From NCBI GenBank assembly GCA_016219145.1, contig JACRCG010000034.1, positions 1 to 14,584 on the forward strand: DNA of 14,584 nucleotides. Reading direction: 5' to 3'. The notes under the pieces are model-generated. The model had not been told where the DNA came from, searched no databases, and was given only the letters and a program-made list of their open reading frames with translations. The DNA is from Deltaproteobacteria bacterium. Its GTDB lineage: Bacteria > Desulfobacterota > Desulfuromonadia > Geobacterales > Pseudopelobacteraceae. Within the stretch, counting starts at the first letter, position 1, and the number at the start of each line of letters is the position of its first letter. This document shows positions 14,501 to 14,584 of the stretch, piece by piece. The translations under genes were made by a program, and so were the position numbers.

Positions 14501-14584
14501 CCCCACCCCCACCCTAACACTCCCCCTGAAGGGGAGGGGACCTTGACTGAATCCCTCCCCCTTCAAGAGGGAGGTTAGGTGGGG
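14501..14584. repeat. G/C-rich bipartite palindrome, copy 3 (cut by window end)
   Basis: Inner hairpins are CTCCCC-CTGAA-GGGGAG (14520-14536) and CCTCCC/GGGAGG (14554-14559/14569-14574). The outer arms CCCCAC...CCTAAC (from 14501) and GTTAGGTGGGG (14574-14584) are complementary with an insertion on the left. The motif GGTTAGGTGGGG echoes GGGTAGGGTGGGG at 7676-7688 of copy 1. It starts 11 bases after the enoyl-CoA hydratase stop and may extend past the window. Confidence 0.7.

Noticed and set aside
1..14584. tRNA, rRNA or riboswitch genes
   Set aside because: No cloverleaf, rRNA signature or known riboswitch core was recognised in the intergenic stretches.

Overview
The window looks like chromosome of a strictly anaerobic, aromatic-degrading bacterium, most likely a Geobacter-type member of the Desulfuromonadota. 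This rests on a recognisable pair of benzoyl-CoA pathway enzymes (Had and Dch), a family of G-rich palindromic intergenic repeats, and a secreted repeat protein with a C-terminal Cys/Trp module ending in GPWSWSCAG, a type I associate with Geobacter surface proteins. The genus is inference.

Layout. Positions 1-69 hold the tail of an unidentified gene. They are followed by a perfect 10-bp dyad, an MFS transporter (110-1417) and a class I SAM methyltransferase (1445-2251). A convergent minus-strand gene (2266-4566) encodes a 766-residue exported beta-propeller-like protein with about 13 BNR/YCF48-type repeats, a Cys-rich module and a dockerin-like paired EF-hand end. A divergent promoter region (4567-4838) precedes a tight plus-strand operon: had (4839-5918), dch (5921-6691) and an HgdC/BcrA-type ATPase activator (6697-7500). 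A 623-base non-coding stretch holds a nested palindromic element (7570-7835), a terminator-like hairpin and a good sigma-70-type promoter. A second plus-strand set follows: IclR-type regulator (8124-8984), a 2-hydroxyacyl-CoA dehydratase/benzoyl-CoA reductase-type subunit (9028-10275), a fused ADP-forming acyl-CoA synthetase (10272-12362), a thiolase (12388-13578), a palindromic repeat, and an enoyl-CoA hydratase (13707-14489). A third G-rich palindrome runs off the window end.

How the genes fit. Dch hydrates cyclohexa-1,5-diene-1-carbonyl-CoA and Had oxidises the resulting 6-hydroxycyclohex-1-ene-1-carbonyl-CoA. The hydratase and thiolase can run beta-oxidation on the ring-opened acyl-CoA, and the ADP-forming synthetase can activate an acid or recover ATP from an acyl-CoA. 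The activator and the dehydratase-type subunit belong to the ATP-dependent radical reductase/dehydratase superfamily. Only one catalytic subunit is present, and no ring hydrolase (Oah/BamA) or ferredoxin is seen, so the dearomatising or dehydrating enzyme is incomplete here and its substrate is open. The most interesting points are this unusual combination (Had-Dch directly coupled to an HgdC-type activator, with a lone BcrB-like subunit in an IclR-headed operon) and the nested repeat family.
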